NCBI GenBank assembly: GCA_012295275.1
Contig: CM022671.1
Coordinates: forward strand, 2,879,386 to 2,939,385
Direction of reading: 5' to 3'
From: Chrysomallon squamiferum
Lineage: Eukaryota; Mollusca; Gastropoda; Neomphalida; Peltospiridae
Length of the DNA: 60,000 nucleotides
A model generated the notes under the pieces. It made no database searches and was not told where the DNA came from. It was given only the letters and a program-made list of their open reading frames with translations. The position numbers were made by a program, and so were the translations under genes. This document shows, one piece after another, positions 33,573 to 51,780 of this stretch (position 1 is its first letter; each line of letters begins with the position of its first letter).

Positions 33573-34952
33573 ATTATTAATATTACTGAAGAAGAGATTA
33601 GTAATCGTAGATGTGAATGCTGTTTTCATATCTCTTGGATGCAAATTAGAACTGTTGAACGAGAAGAGTAGTCGTGTTGTAATAAAATCAATCCATATGA
33701 CATCAACGGACATTCGACAACCAGGAAAACCAGTGGAGGCAGATATTGGCTGTGACTATATATCTATCAGCTGGGATAAACTACAAGATAATGAGGTCAG
33801 TTATTATGAAATCGAAATGAAGCTGGCCTTTGAGACAGCATGGTCAAAAAGTACACTCTTTACAGATGACAACTCTACTCGTAAGACAATAACTGCTCTT
33901 ACACAGAACACTGCATATGAGTTCAAAGTTCAAGCACATTTGAAGAAGAGGCAGGTTCTTTAAGTCAGAAGAGTGATCCTATTGTGACAAAATCAACTGA
34001 CACGAGAAAACCAGGAAAACCACTGGATGCAGATATTGGCTGTGACTCTATATCTCTCAGCTGGGATAAACCACAATACGACGAAGTCAGTTATTATGAA
34101 ATCGAAATGAAACTCGCTTCTGAGACAGCATGGTCAAAAAGTCCACTCTTTACAGATGACAACTCTACTTGTAAGACAATATCTGGTCTTACAAAGGACA
34201 CTGCATATGAGTTCAAAGTTCGAGCACACTTTGAAGAAGAGGCAGGTCCCTTTAGTGAGAAGAGTGATCCTATTGTATGTAACTAAATCAGTAGCTATGA
34301 TATCAACTAATCTGAGACAACCAGGAAAACCACTGGATGAAGATATTGTCTGCGATTATATATCTATCAGCTGGGATAAACCACAAGACGATGACGACAT
34401 CAGTTATTATGAAATCAAAATGAAGCTCGCTTCTGAAAGAGCATGGTCAAACATTCCACTCTTTACAGATGACAACTCTACTTGTAAGACAATAACTGGA
34501 AAACCAGTGGTTGGAGATACTGGATGTGACTATATATCTATCAGCTGGGATAAACCACAAAACGATGAGGTCAGTTATTATGAAATTAAAATGAAACTCG
34601 CCTCTGAGACAGCATGGCCAAAAAGTCCACTCTTTACAGATGACAACTCTACTTGTAAGACAATATCTGGTCTTACAAAGGACACTGCATATGAGTTCAA
34701 AGTTCGAGCACACTTTGAAGAAGAGGCAGGTGTCTCCAGTGAGAAGAGTGAATGTATCATGACAAAATCGTCAGGAACCACAGAATCAGAAGATACATTT
34801 GGAAAGCCAATGGCAAAGGAAACTGGAGAAGGTAAGTAAATATAGTGTTCCCATCACATCTATAGATGATAGATATCAAAATGAAAACCATGAGTTTGAC
34901 TACGTTAACAAAGCATCTACAACACAGAGTGTGTCCATAAAGGAAGAACAAG
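33573..34952 (+). pseudogene. FN3 exon copy D, frameshifted, no GTPase exons follow
   Basis: Acceptor TTATTTATAG ends at 33572. Four FN3 pieces follow, related to the gene A units. Linker starts at 33709, 33999 and 34309 are 290 and 310 bp apart instead of 306: a 15-nt linker loss plus a 1-nt deletion (in CACATTTGAAG, ~33940) and a 4-nt insertion (TGTA, ~34275). The third piece is fused in frame to a fourth within the repeat (KTITG-KPVVGD, ~34495). Both GAAG|GTAAGT (GT 34832, phase 1) and CAAG|GTAATT (GT 34953) donors survive. No second FN3, P-loop or G-domain exon is found between here and 59 kb on this strand. Confidence 0.75.
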
Positions 34953-35009
34953 GTAATTTAAGCCAGTTATTAAATAAATCTTTGAATGATAGCATGATAT
35001 ACTTGTAGA

Positions 35010-37584
<2,575 letters not shown>

Positions 37585-37853
37585 ACTGCCGTTTCGCATG
37601 AATTTCAAATTTGTCACTGCTACAAGAAGAAAATACGTATAGACTTAGATAAATATAAAAAAACTAAATGATGTAGGTAATTTACGAAAACATAACGGTA
37701 ATAAACACCAGACAAAGGACAAGCATTGTAAAGATTTGTATAAATTCATTCTTTTTATAAACGTTCATCTCTATGATGTATGACTGTGACACAGTGTCAC
37801 AAAACGAACGAGTGCCTTAAAATACACATGTAATAACGTGGCGACATTAAAAC

Positions 37854-37913
<60 letters not shown>

Positions 37914-38001
37914 AATAAATAAATAAATAAAGAATAAAAAATAAAAACCACCCACTAATCAAAAAAAAAAAAAAAAAAATAAAATAAAAATGGAATTTTT
38001 T

Positions 38002-38232
38002 AGCATGTGATTATGAACGTGCATAACATTTACATATATATATGATCACATGCTGTAAATTTCCACTGCTATTTGAATACAGCGAACAAATAATTTCAGG
38101 TTCAAAACAGTAGATACTTTTCTCGTTATCTCAGTTACGACAAAACACCTGACCTAAATGTGTGAATTCGCTATTCGCTTTTGTTGTGTCAAACCGGGCT
38201 TAGCAACGATCAAGTAAGCAACGAAACATTAG
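38002..38232 (+). promoter_or_regulatory. Orphan promoter unit 2 (hairpin, initiator, leader; TATA lost)
   Basis: Hairpin arms 38002-38014 and 38042-38054. The TATA position reads TAGATACT. Initiator TCAGTT has its A at 38133. The leader runs to CATTAG|GTGAGT (GT at 38233), 100 nt. No FN3 or other exon follows; the next unit begins 320 bp later. Confidence 0.45.
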
Positions 38233-38374
38233 GTGAGTAGATCTATGTGAGGTTGAAGGTTATTTTTTATTGTTGTTGTTGTTGTTGCTCCTGTTTTTAT
38301 ATTGTTAATGTTATTTTTAGACGTTGCTGTTGGCGGTGATAATGAAAATTTAACTTATGTTATAATTTTCATTA

Positions 38375-38413
<39 letters not shown>

Positions 38414-38551
38414 GCTCGGTGTTTAAAACGGACCCTTAGTTTAACAAGTGAGAAATATAGTCATCTAACATCATTAACTGTATTGGCTATTTATAATTTT
38501 ATGTGACATATGGCTGTAATTTACTGAACATATAAATGCAGTTAAATAATG

Positions 38552-38671
<120 letters not shown>

Positions 38672-38907
38672 GTTTATTACTGGTACATGACTTGGATAAG
38701 TATAAAATTAGATGATGTAGATAATTTACGAAAACATAATGGTAATAAACACCAGACAAAGGATAAGCATTGTAAAGATTTGTATAAATTCATTCTGGTT
38801 ATAAACGTTCATCTCTATGATATATGACTGTGACACAGTGTCACAAAACGAACGAGTGCCTTAGTACACATGCAATAAAGTGATAAACCTTACAAAAAAA
38901 TTAATAA

Positions 38908-38952
<45 letters not shown>

Positions 38953-39028
38953 TTCAATAAATCAATAAATCAATAAAAAAATAAAAAAAAATTAAAAAAA
39001 TAAAACCATCCACAAAAATTTAGTTTTT

Positions 39029-39275
39029 AGCATGTGATTATGAACAGGCATAAAATTTACATACATATATGATCACATGCTGTAAATTTCCACTGCTAGT
39101 AGAATACAGCGAACAAATACTATCCGGTTGAAAACAGTATATAAATTTGTCGCTATATATGGTTCGTTTACTTATAACAAAACACCCGACCTAAATGTGT
39201 GAATTCGCTATTCGGTTTTGTGATGTCAAACCGGGCTTAGAAACGATCAAGTAAGCAACGAAACTTAAGGTGAGT
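39029..39275 (+). promoter_or_regulatory. Orphan promoter unit 3
   Basis: Hairpin arms 39029-39041 and 39069-39081. TATATAAA at 39138-39145. The initiator position (A at 39170, 32 nt from the TATA start) is TTTACTTA instead of TCAGTT. The 100-nt leader ends CTTAAG|GTGAGT (GT at 39270). No coding exon of the family lies downstream before the next unit. Confidence 0.45.
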
Positions 39276-39279
39276 AGAT

Positions 39280-42500
<3,221 letters not shown>

Positions 42501-42597
42501 CATTAACAGTAAATAATATTAAGCCCTCCATGAACATGAAAAGACGAAACAAAACAACAATAAATAAATAAATAAATAATCAAACAACAACAAGAAG

Positions 42598-42643
42598 GGA
42601 GCGTGCCTATCACAACACCTGTCTATGCTTAGCACGTTAAATT
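42598..42643 (-). repeat. Hairpin element, copy d (diverged)
   Basis: GGAGCGTGCCTATCACAACACC and TTAGCACGTTAA keep the two ends of the element's inner part. Followed by AACCAAGAGAGTTAGG, parallel to 4222 (AACCAAGCGAGGTAGG), so the flanks are also shared with tandem duplication 2. Confidence 0.45.
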
Positions 42644-44048
42644 TTCAGTTCAATTCAGTTCCTCAAACAGGAACTGGATGGGAAAACTCGTCTCCAAAGT
42701 AACATCAGATTAAATTTTAACCAAGAGAGTTAGGGATGTATTTATATTTTTATTTCTATCTAACGGAACTTTTAAAAAATAACCACCTCGATTTTAAGTT
42801 ATTTCGTGAATGATTATGGCTTTTAGTATTTATTAACTAACTTTCGGTGATATTTATCAAACTATTAAAGTTCCACATATTGGCATTTTTTGTGACATAT
42901 TTCTCCATTGGTTCGCTTTTGAATTTTTTCTTTTCATTTCTGGAGGTATTTTTAATATACCTTCTCAAAATCATCCAAACAAAATAAAATGTATAACAGG
43001 TGTGTAGCTTTGTGCAAAAATTCCTCTATACCTCGACTGCAACCAGTTGTCTAACTTCAGTGAAAATCATCTGGCAGTTTAGTCTGTAAACAAAGAATTA
43101 TTGCTAGGTGATGTGATCAAATACCGCTTTTTGATTAGACGTTTATTTTTATTCTTCTTTTCTGGAATAAATGTTTATAATTATATAAATCAGTTAGTTA
43201 CAACTTTAGGTAACATAGATATCCTGAAAATTAAAATAGTATTTCTGTTTCTTCACTTCAACCTGACATTCGTACAACATAATTATAATATTTTCAACGC
43301 TGGATTATAAAACAACAACTATATCTACTAATATTACAATTAGAGGTACTATTACGACATATTTCGCTAGCGATTAACGTAACTTGAACAGTTAGCTACT
43401 AGAACTAAAACTACTACTACTACTACCGCTCCTGCTGCTTCTGATAGTGATGTTATCTCTACTTCTTTTACATTTATTATTACCATCAGATTGATGATCT
43501 AGACATCTGAAAATGTTACAACAGATATCATCATGGCGGTATCTTACATTTAAGTATTGCTTAACGATATAATAAGTTTTCATTTTACTTCTTGTAGGCC
43601 ATTATTTGGCGTCTCTAGAAACTCAGTTTTTGTCAGTATTAAAATAAAATCTGTTTGGAACATATCTTAGATAACTATATAATAGTTAAAAATTCTTACT
43701 GTCCAATATTTATTTGTGAACTCCTTCAATAATTAATTTCATTGCTGATATAAATATGTATGTGCCCTTTACGACAATAACATCCTTGTAGAGAATCCTT
43801 TAAGTACGTAAGCAATATTTCCAAAAATTCATTTATCTATCCTCCAGTTTATCTTCAGCATAATAAACGATAATAACAGCAGACAAAGGACAAGCGTTGT
43901 GAAGATTTGAAAACATTATCTTGGTTATAAACGTTCATCTCTATGATATATGATTATGACACAATGTTAAAAAACGAACGAGTGTCTTAGTACACATGAA
44001 ATAAACTGATCATCCTTAAAAAAAAAATTAATAATAATAAATAAATTA

Positions 44049-44111
<63 letters not shown>

Positions 44112-44205
44112 AATAAATAAATAAACAGAAACCATCTAGAAAAAAAAAATAATGGAATTTTTTAGCATGTTATTATGATCACATATATGAATGAACACTA
44201 CAGGA
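42644..44205. repeat. Composite copy of upstream gene A-type and duplication 2-type DNA
   Basis: 42890-43220 matches 4590-4960 (TGTGACATA, GGTTCG, GTCTGTAAACAAAGA, TTTAGGTAAC). 43300-43620 matches 10190-10560. 43870-44150 is a unit fragment (GACAAAGGACAAGCGTTGTG, GACACAATGTTA, (AAT)n). No gene seen. Confidence 0.6.
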
Positions 44206-44570
44206 AATTATTTAGAAACGGCTGTAACATCATAAGTAACATTCCTAAACAGTTTCAAACAGACGTCTGGTGTGCACTGGAGTCAACCCTCAGTGAGTGG
44301 GAAGGTTGGAACAACACGTTTTTTCACTTGTCACGGTGACTAGTCGGACTGGTATTAATACCTTAAAGTTGGCTCGTCCCGTCTAAGGGTTAACAGACTA
44401 TAAAAGCGTCACGTGACAAAGTGTTAATGATCTGAGACAAAGTGTTAATGATCTGTTTAAACTACTAAAAGACTGGTTTGTATCCACTAGAGAATATTAA
44501 CGCAAACAAGAATTGAATACGGGTAATTGTTTTATGTATCACATAAATTAACCATCAATGGCAAAAAATA
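44206..44570 (+). repeat. Palindrome-rich element R, copy 1
   Basis: Repeated at 54390-54775. Contains palindromes TCACGGTGA, GACTAGTC, GGTATTAATACC and GTCACGTGAC (44408-44417) and a TATAAAAG at 44399-44406. Starts GAATGAACACTACAGG, like the end of the MULE relic at 8760. A part (GGTATTAATACC and its GACGGGACGA flank) recurs inverted at 57779-57821. Confidence 0.65.
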
Positions 44571-45538
44571 TAATTTAACCGTAAAATTCTCACGATATAA
44601 TGCAAACATATAAATCATTATTTTATTTTTAGTTATTTTATTTGTTAAATACATTATAAATGCTGATATCAGGATAACTGTCAGATTTGTCTATTGAAGA
44701 AACAAAATAAGAAAACTGTTCATCATATTTAACAACTCGTCTCAGAAACGGACATTTCTGTGGTCGTAATTCCCCGAGAAGAAAAATTCTAACTAAAGAA
44801 ATACACCTTTGTTTACATACTGAATGGAGTTAAAATACATTTCTGTGCAGTGGTCGTTATTCCCCGAGAAGAAAGATTTCTATCTAAAGAAATACACCTT
44901 TGTTTATATACTGAATAGAGTTAACATAGATTTCTTGAGAATGCGAACGTGATCACATATGGTAATATGATAGGTCACGACTAATTAAATAAATAAAAAA
45001 GGAAGATATTTTGTATCTTACGAGTTCAAACAAGATTATTAAACTGGTTCCCTTAGTCGTGTTAAAACTGTCGTCTACTTTTTTATTTTATTTTATTTTA
45101 TTTTATATTGCAAATACACTATAATAATTATTATTAAAGGAAAAAAAAATATTTTATTTTTGTTTATTTATTTAGTAGTGGTAATAGCTGTCGTGGTTGT
45201 TGATGTTGTCGTTGTACTATCTTAATGTGATCTTTTATTGAAACAGCCATTCATCATGATGCATTAAACAGAAATTTAATATATTTAGCACCATATACGT
45301 TTTTCTAACAATTCATGTGTATTGTGCATAAATGATTTATTAGAAACCTTCATGTAACCATTATCTTTAGAAAGATGATTAACAAGGAAGACTGAAGTTT
45401 CTATTAGGCTTAAAATTACATAAATCCAGTTTTTCTTCATCATAAATAAAAAAATATTTCAGTAATCCGTCTTTCAGTAATAGGCCTACAGGTTAATTCC
45501 ACTGATGAAAATTAAATTCCGAAAAATACGTATTTAAG

Positions 45539-45591
<53 letters not shown>

Positions 45592-46433
45592 CAACTAAAA
45601 AAACAGTGAGTACGATTATATAATTTATTAGTAACTTTAACAAAGCAATAAAAATAAAAAATAAATAAATAAATGAAAAAATAAAACACTTATTCCATCA
45701 TGGAAATTTGATATAAGTTAAAAATAGATTAATAACAAAACTATGAAAGAAAACTTACCCATGCAAAAAAAACCTACAAAGTTAAAAGTCGCTGTATTTC
45801 TGTGTCAACTTACCACAGGTGATAATATTTCTACGCAGATTAAAGTAGTTTTTATTAACTATTACTCGGTAAAACAAAAAATGTACTAATGTTATTTCAA
45901 GTTGACTGATAATATAGATCAAACGGCTAAAAAGGCAGAAGGAAAATTGTATATAGTAATAGTATGATATAGACTTTTGATGTAAGCACTTTTGGCCAGG
46001 AAGAACGCCTTCGATCTCTACCCCCATACAAAATTAAAACAACCAAAGTTGGATAACAGATTTAAAGTTTGGTTTTATAATAGTTACATTTGGTATTTAT
46101 TATCACGTTTATTTTTTTAAATTCCACATTATTTTGTACTATTTTATACGTAACTTAAGGAAATCCTTCATTGTGTGATAGGACATTTCGTCGATAGAAA
46201 TTTGTTTTGTAAAGTGTACGTTCTTGAATACATTTATAAGCCAAAATGTTACCGCCAATAATATTTTCTTGCTTACAGAATTATGTTGTTGTTTTTTTTT
46301 GTGTGTGTTTCATGTGATTAGCTGTATATAGTTAAAAAACGACATGATGAATTTTATTATTGGTTTTAAATCACATAATGTAAATTTGTGCAATCCAACA
46401 TTTATATTGACTTTACAAAATGAATATAAAACT

Positions 46434-46436
<3 letters not shown>
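44571..46436. other. Duplicated and AT-rich spacer
   Basis: 44620-45070 matches 50.06-50.43 and 35.8-36.35 kb. 45080-45600 matches 50.45-51.18 and 36.4-36.8 kb. (AAT)n lies at ~45543-45592. 45600-46436 partly matches 52.1-52.45 kb. Open frames here have no recognisable domain. Confidence 0.5.

Positions 46437-46512
<76 letters not shown>
46437..46512 (+). repeat. (GA)n microsatellite, start of unit 4
   Basis: Pure GA tract preceding the unit 4 promoter-like region. Confidence 0.95.
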
Positions 46513-46514
<2 letters not shown>

Positions 46515-46901
46515 GTTGTTTCTTATGAATTTTAAATTTGACACTGGTACATGATAAAAATACGTATACAGTTAGATAAGTATAAAAATAGATGATGCAG
46601 ATAATTTACGAACACATAATGATAATAATAGCACAATATCACAAAACGAACGAGTGCCTTACTACACATGCAATAAAGTGATTAACCTTAAAAAAAAATA
46701 ATAAATTAAATAATAATAATAATAATAATAACAACAACAATAAGTAAATAAATAAATAGAAACCACCTACTAATCAAAGGAAAAAAGTAATGGAATTTTT
46801 TTGCATATTATTATGATCACATGCTGTAAATTTCCACTGCTGTTTGAATATAGCGATACAATCATTTTCGAGGAAAAGAAATACTATCCGGTTAAGAACA
46901 G

Positions 46902-47036
46902 TATATAAATTTGTCGTCTGTGGTTTGCTCAGTTAGAACAAAACACCCGACCTAAATGTGTGAATTCGCTGTTCAGTTTTGAGATGTCAAACCGGGCTTA
47001 GCAACGATCAAGTAAGCAATTAAACATTAGGTAAGT
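46902..47036 (+). promoter_or_regulatory. Orphan promoter unit 4
   Basis: TATATAAA at 46902-46909, initiator CTCAGTT with A at 46931 (29 nt downstream of the TATA start), leader of 100 nt to CATTAG|GTAAGT (GT at 47031). A Cytosine-free GTT repeat follows at ~47206-47236. No exon of the FN3 family lies in the next 5 kb. Confidence 0.45.
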
Positions 47037-47203
47037 AGATCTGTGTGAGTTTGAAGGTTATTTTTATTGCTATGTTGTTGCTGCTGTTTTTATATTTTAG
47101 TGTTATTTCAGACGTTGCTGTTGGTGGTGATAACGAAAATATTACTGATATTATTATCATTTTGATTGTTATTATTATTGTTATTGTTGTTATTATTATT
47201 ATT

Positions 47204-47236
<33 letters not shown>

Positions 47237-48249
47237 AATTGCTTAGTGTTCAAAACGGGTATTAAGTAGATTTCTGCGCGATCCTTACTGGGCGGTCGCC
47301 AGAGTGGACAGCATCAAAAAGTGCGGCCTTCAAAAATTCCCTCGTGTAGGTGATTTAAAAAATCTTTTTAAAGAAACTTAGTTTGATAACGTTTTATACA
47401 TATCTTGCCACAAACTCGCTTTCGCTTTAGAAGTTTATCAAATTTTTGATGAAAAAATATTTTTTGTAAACGTCAGCAGTCAGCGATCATTGGAAAAAAT
47501 CTTGGGTGAGTCAAGCAATCAAAATACGTTCCCCGTATAGAAATGCTACTTTTGTGCTTAATTTCAACAAATGTTATGTTTCCGAGCGATGATTCTGTGG
47601 TTGCGAAAAACTGTAGACGTAATGCTGATGTTTATTAACCAGTGCATTGTTTTAAAGATGGACAAATTGTTCATCACTGATTGCGCTTGTATTTCGAAGG
47701 AAAATCCATCGAATAAAGTTATTTTAGTAGGCATCAGTCACGAGGCTCACACCTTTAAACATCTTGGATGTTTTATTAAGACTCAGCCTGGGGTAACAAG
47801 GTGCTTTAATGGCCACCTAACAAGGAATATAAACAATAAATTGACAGCAATCTATATAAATCAATAAGTCTGTGTATCCACTAGAGAAATAAACACAATA
47901 CAAGTTAAAGTTCACGTTAATTATTTAATTATGATACACAGGTGACGTGATAATATTATTTTATACAATCACAAAACATATGTTTAAGTAATGTGATTAA
48001 TGATACGAGTAAGTCAAACAGGGAACCAAGACAAAATTAAAACCTTAAAATTGTAGGTAATAATAAATGTTATTGACACAGGTTAATTGCACATTACACT
48101 CTTATCAAAACAAGAATAGACAGTTGCTTACCATACTCGCCCGTAAAGACAATAGCGTTCAAAAACATTGGTTTCCCCGCCTGACTGAGAATTCGTGTTG
48201 ACCTGTTCCTTTCATCCTTAATTATTTGAACCTTGAATGTTGAAAAACA

Positions 48250-48317
48250 TTAACGTGCTAATCAGAGCAAGCTGCTGTGAAGGACGTCTACGACAGGTAC
48301 GCTTTCTGACAGGTAGC
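48250..48317 (+). repeat. Hairpin element, copy e (one arm)
   Basis: TTAACGTGCTAATCAGAGC through GCTTTCTGACAGGTA, same strand as copy f, lacking the final arm and hence the hairpin. Confidence 0.65.
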
Positions 48318-48380
48318 CTGAATTATCAAATACCAGCACTTCTTATAAGAACGCCATGGAGTTGAAAAATTGGCTAAAAC

Positions 48381-48510
48381 AATAAAAAACGTGTATGTGG
48401 TGGAAGTAACAATTTGTTACGCAATTTCAATTTCGTGGCATAAAAATAAAAAACGTGGATGTGATCGAAGTAACAAATTGTTACGGAATCTCAATTCCGT
48501 GTCAGCATCA
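48381..48510. repeat. 64-bp imperfect tandem duplication with GTAACAAWTTGTTAC palindromes
   Basis: AAAAACGTGTATGTGGTGGAA and AAAAACGTGGATGTGATCGAA begin the two copies. Each carries a 15-nt palindrome, at 48406-48420 and 48470-48484, offset 64. Confidence 0.7.
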
Positions 48511-49020
48511 AAAACAATTCAAGTATCTAATGTCAAGTGGCATATTTGTAATCATCATTTTGACCAGTATTTCATAGTTGTATTTTTCGTATAGCAATAA
48601 GCATCAGTAGCACGCGTGAATCGAAACCGCGCTAGAAATTTTACACAGCCAATCATATGTACAGAAAATATAAACAGAAGTTTTAGCGATTTCCTGTAAC
48701 GTGTGTCCGACTGGCTAATCCTACGTCACCTATATAGGTCACTTAGGCCTATATTTTATCTTTATAGGGGAATAATTTGCAAGTGAATGTATTTATCCAC
48801 TCGGTCTATGGCTGTATTATTATTGAATACATTTTACTCAAGCGAACACGTGTTAGTGGCACATTGTAAACAACTTTTATTGGGTCAGCCTGTAGTGTTT
48901 GTCGATTGTGCTTCTCAAAACGTAACACGGTTAAGAAAGGTGATTGCAATACACAAGGAACAGAATGTGAAGTAAATGTTTCTAATGGGACCTCACTATG
49001 ACGAACACAGTATACCAACA

Positions 49021-49101
49021 GGTGGCGCCATAATATGAACTGTGGTATAAAGTTCATTTTACTGTAAGGTATTATAATCCAAGATGAACTTAGCGCCATC
49101 T
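49021..49101. mobile_element. Short inverted-repeat element (MITE-like)
   Basis: GGTGGCGCCATAATATGAAC at one end and GATGAACTTAGCGCCATC at the other are imperfect inverted repeats flanking ~45 AT-rich bases. No clear target duplication seen. Low certainty. Confidence 0.3.
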
Positions 49102-49330
49102 ATTTGCACTCGTTTCTGTACTACAGAGTGGCCCAGGAAAGGTTTCCCTTTTACCAAGCTGCCAGTAGATCACTTTAAAGATCACGGCAAAATCTGGCAC
49201 ACAGTAGAATTATCCCCATAATATCCCCCCCCCCCACGTTAATGATGTATTTCAGATACTGAAAAGTTGATATTACAAAAAAGGCCACATTTGAGAAAAG
49301 GGGGAATATAAAAAGAATTCAGCATGGAAG

Positions 49331-51210
49331 GAAGTTTTTATTTTTATTTTATGTTATACTGTGTTGTAATAAAGAAAATAATTAAAAGAGTTGTCTAATA
49401 CAATACTGAACACCCCAGAATCTATATAGTTTTAAAGCCTTGTGTGTCTTAGCTTATAAATCTTTTAATTTAATAAATAAACATTGTAAAAAAAAATTAT
49501 ATTTGTCCTGTCAATTATATAATATGGGTGTTGTTTATTATGACCGCGGGAAGAAAATATACAAGTATAATTACACAGACTGAACAAAATAACTTTAACT
49601 GTTACAAACCTGATAATGGATTGCTAATAATTATTTTGATTATCCAAATCATTTTAGTGCAAATAAATTATTTATGAATTACTGTGGAATAAAATTATTG
49701 ATGTAAATCTGATATATTCGACTTTTTCATGATACACCTCTACAAGTTTTCGATCAATTTAAGCTAAAGCATCTTCACGTTAATTTTCGATTTGAATTTT
49801 CAAGAGCTATATACATAGCTTTGATGAAAATGGTTAAGTCATGTTCTTCTGCCATTTTTTATTTGAACGTATGTTTGAATGTTTTGTAATTTTTCTTTTG
49901 ATAGTAACAAATCATATAACTAAAGCTGGTGTTAGACACAGTAATATAGACAGTTTCCAGTTTTACAAGTGCCCTCTATATATATTCAGAATAAGATTCA
50001 CAGTATGTCATTATTGTGCAAACGTATAAATCAGTATGTTATTTTAGTTGACTTGATTTGATTTGATTTGATTTGATTTTATTTGTTAAATATATTATAT
50101 AAATTTGATATCAGGATAACTGTAAGATTTTTGAACTGAAGAAACAAGATAAGAAACTATTCATTGTATTTCACAACTCGTATCAATACCGGTTATTTCT
50201 GTGCAGTGGCCGTAATTCCCCGAGAAGAAAGATTTCTAACTAAAGAAATATACCTTTGTTTACATACTGAATAGATTAAACTATATTTCTTGAGAATGCG
50301 AACGTGGTCACATGTGGTAATTTGATATCTGACGTAGCAACCGTTAGATAACGCGAACATATTTTGTATTTTACGAGTTCAAACAAGATTATTAAACTGG
50401 TTCCCTTAGTTTTCTTAAAACTGTCGTGTACTTTATTTTATTTATTTATTATTTTTATTTTTTTTTTTTTGTTTTTTTTTTAATATCAAAACACTATAAC
50501 GATTATTATTAAAAGAAAAGAAAAAAATTATTTTTGTTTATTTATTTATTTATTTATTTATTAGTACAATTTGCTGTCGCGGTCGTTGTTGTTGTTGTTG
50601 TTATACTATTTTGATGTCATCTTTTATTCATCATGATGAATTAAATATAAACTTAATATATTAAGCACCAGACGACTAGACACAGTTCTCGTTTAAGTTT
50701 TCAAATAATTCATGTCAGTAATATTGCATAAATTATTTTAAGTTTAAATTTTCGTTGAACTATTATCTTTAGAAACATGATTAACAAGAAAGATAGAAGA
50801 ATCTATGAAATTTAACATTACATAAAAACGGTTCTTTGTCATCATAAATAAAGAAAAATGTCTTAAATTGCCATCTCGAAAGCATCTTTCAGTTTTTTAC
50901 TTACTTTCTACTAATTAGTTATTTTATATTTTATGTTAAAGTACGACGTTTAGTTTCAGTAATCCAAGCGATAATCTCTATAATTACATAAAGCAATGGC
51001 GAGATAAATAACAATACATAAGCAAAAATAGATATTTTTTATATAAAAAGTACGAATGACTAATTCTATTCATTGTATGTAATTTTAAATATTTCATTTT
51101 ACATAACTAATTAATCTTAAAAATTCAATATTGGGAATAAACGATTGTTATATATAATGAAAAATCCTTTTTTCAATTCCATTGATGAAAACTACTTATA
51201 TATATATATA
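49331..51210. repeat. Duplicated non-coding DNA
   Basis: 49340-50030 pairs with 41.15-42.0 kb; 50060-50430 with 44.62-45.07 kb; 50560-51180 with 45.17-45.5 and 36.5-36.75 kb. No coding potential beyond short frames. Confidence 0.55.
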
Positions 51211-51780
51211 CAGTGGTACCTCGTCGTACGAATGCCTCGACTTACGAGTTTTGGGAGTTACGAGCGAGCTTAAGATAGCCGCCGCTAGTTGGTGCAACGA
51301 ACAACACAACATCCGGCCGGCATCCCAGGTCTGTTGTGTTGTGCTCGCGTTTTGTGCATATTTTGCCAAATTTCTTTTTTTCTGACCGTGGATCCTAAGA
51401 AAGTGAGTGCAGAGGACAGTGCTGAGAAGAAGAAGCGGATGATGTCGATGAATTAAAGCTTGAATTCATAGAAAATTCGACTTGGCTAGGCAGTACGAGC
51501 ATTTCTACGATATGTATCATACTGAACCTGAATGGTCGATAAAAGCTGTATCTCCAACTAAAGGCGTTAAAATAATCTGTCTGATCTCCAAGATAAATAC
51601 ACTTTACAAAAGCAAATTATTTCTTTACATTCTGTTTTATTTATTTATTTTTTTTTTTTACAATATTTGTCATTTATAAGTACATTTTTCTTATTTAAAA
51701 ACACGATACAAAAAATATAAAAAAAATGGTGGGTTTTTTTTCGGGGGGGGGGGCTGGTAACAAATACGTAAATTTCCAGA
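51211..51780 (+). mobile_element. Tigger/pogo-like DNA transposon fragment
   Basis: Begins right after TA with CAGTGGTACCTCG, the end sequence typical of Tigger-type (Tc1/mariner, pogo group) elements, followed by CTCGACTTACGAGTT. At 51389 the start of a transposase can be read: VDPKKVSAEDSAEKKKRMM, where the expected ATG is GTG, then a stop. Then LARQYEH (51482) resumes the transposase DNA-binding region after a deletion and frame change. The stretch to ~51780 (GGCTGGTAACAAATACG) resembles the inner 3' end of such elements. No terminal GAGGTACCACTG partner is seen; it is dead and truncated. Confidence 0.7.

Larger units (their letters stand above)
47255..49330. other. Less AT-rich, mostly single-copy island
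   Basis: Breaks the unit 4 copy at ACGGGTATTAAGTAG. Has GC-richer words (GCGCGATCC, GGGCGGTCGCC) unlike its surroundings. Open frames at 47571-47867 (+) and 48806-49099 (-) show no domain I recognise. Includes a partial element-R tail (TATCCACTAGAGAA, 47876), hairpin copy e, a 64-bp tandem duplication (48381-48510) and a short inverted-repeat element at 49021-49100. Confidence 0.4.

Noticed and set aside
47571-47867. 98-codon plus-strand frame
   Set aside because: No recognised domain, no splice or promoter support, length within chance for this composition.
48806-49099. 97-codon minus-strand frame overlapping an opposite frame
   Set aside because: No domain and it runs through the inverted-repeat element at 49021-49101.
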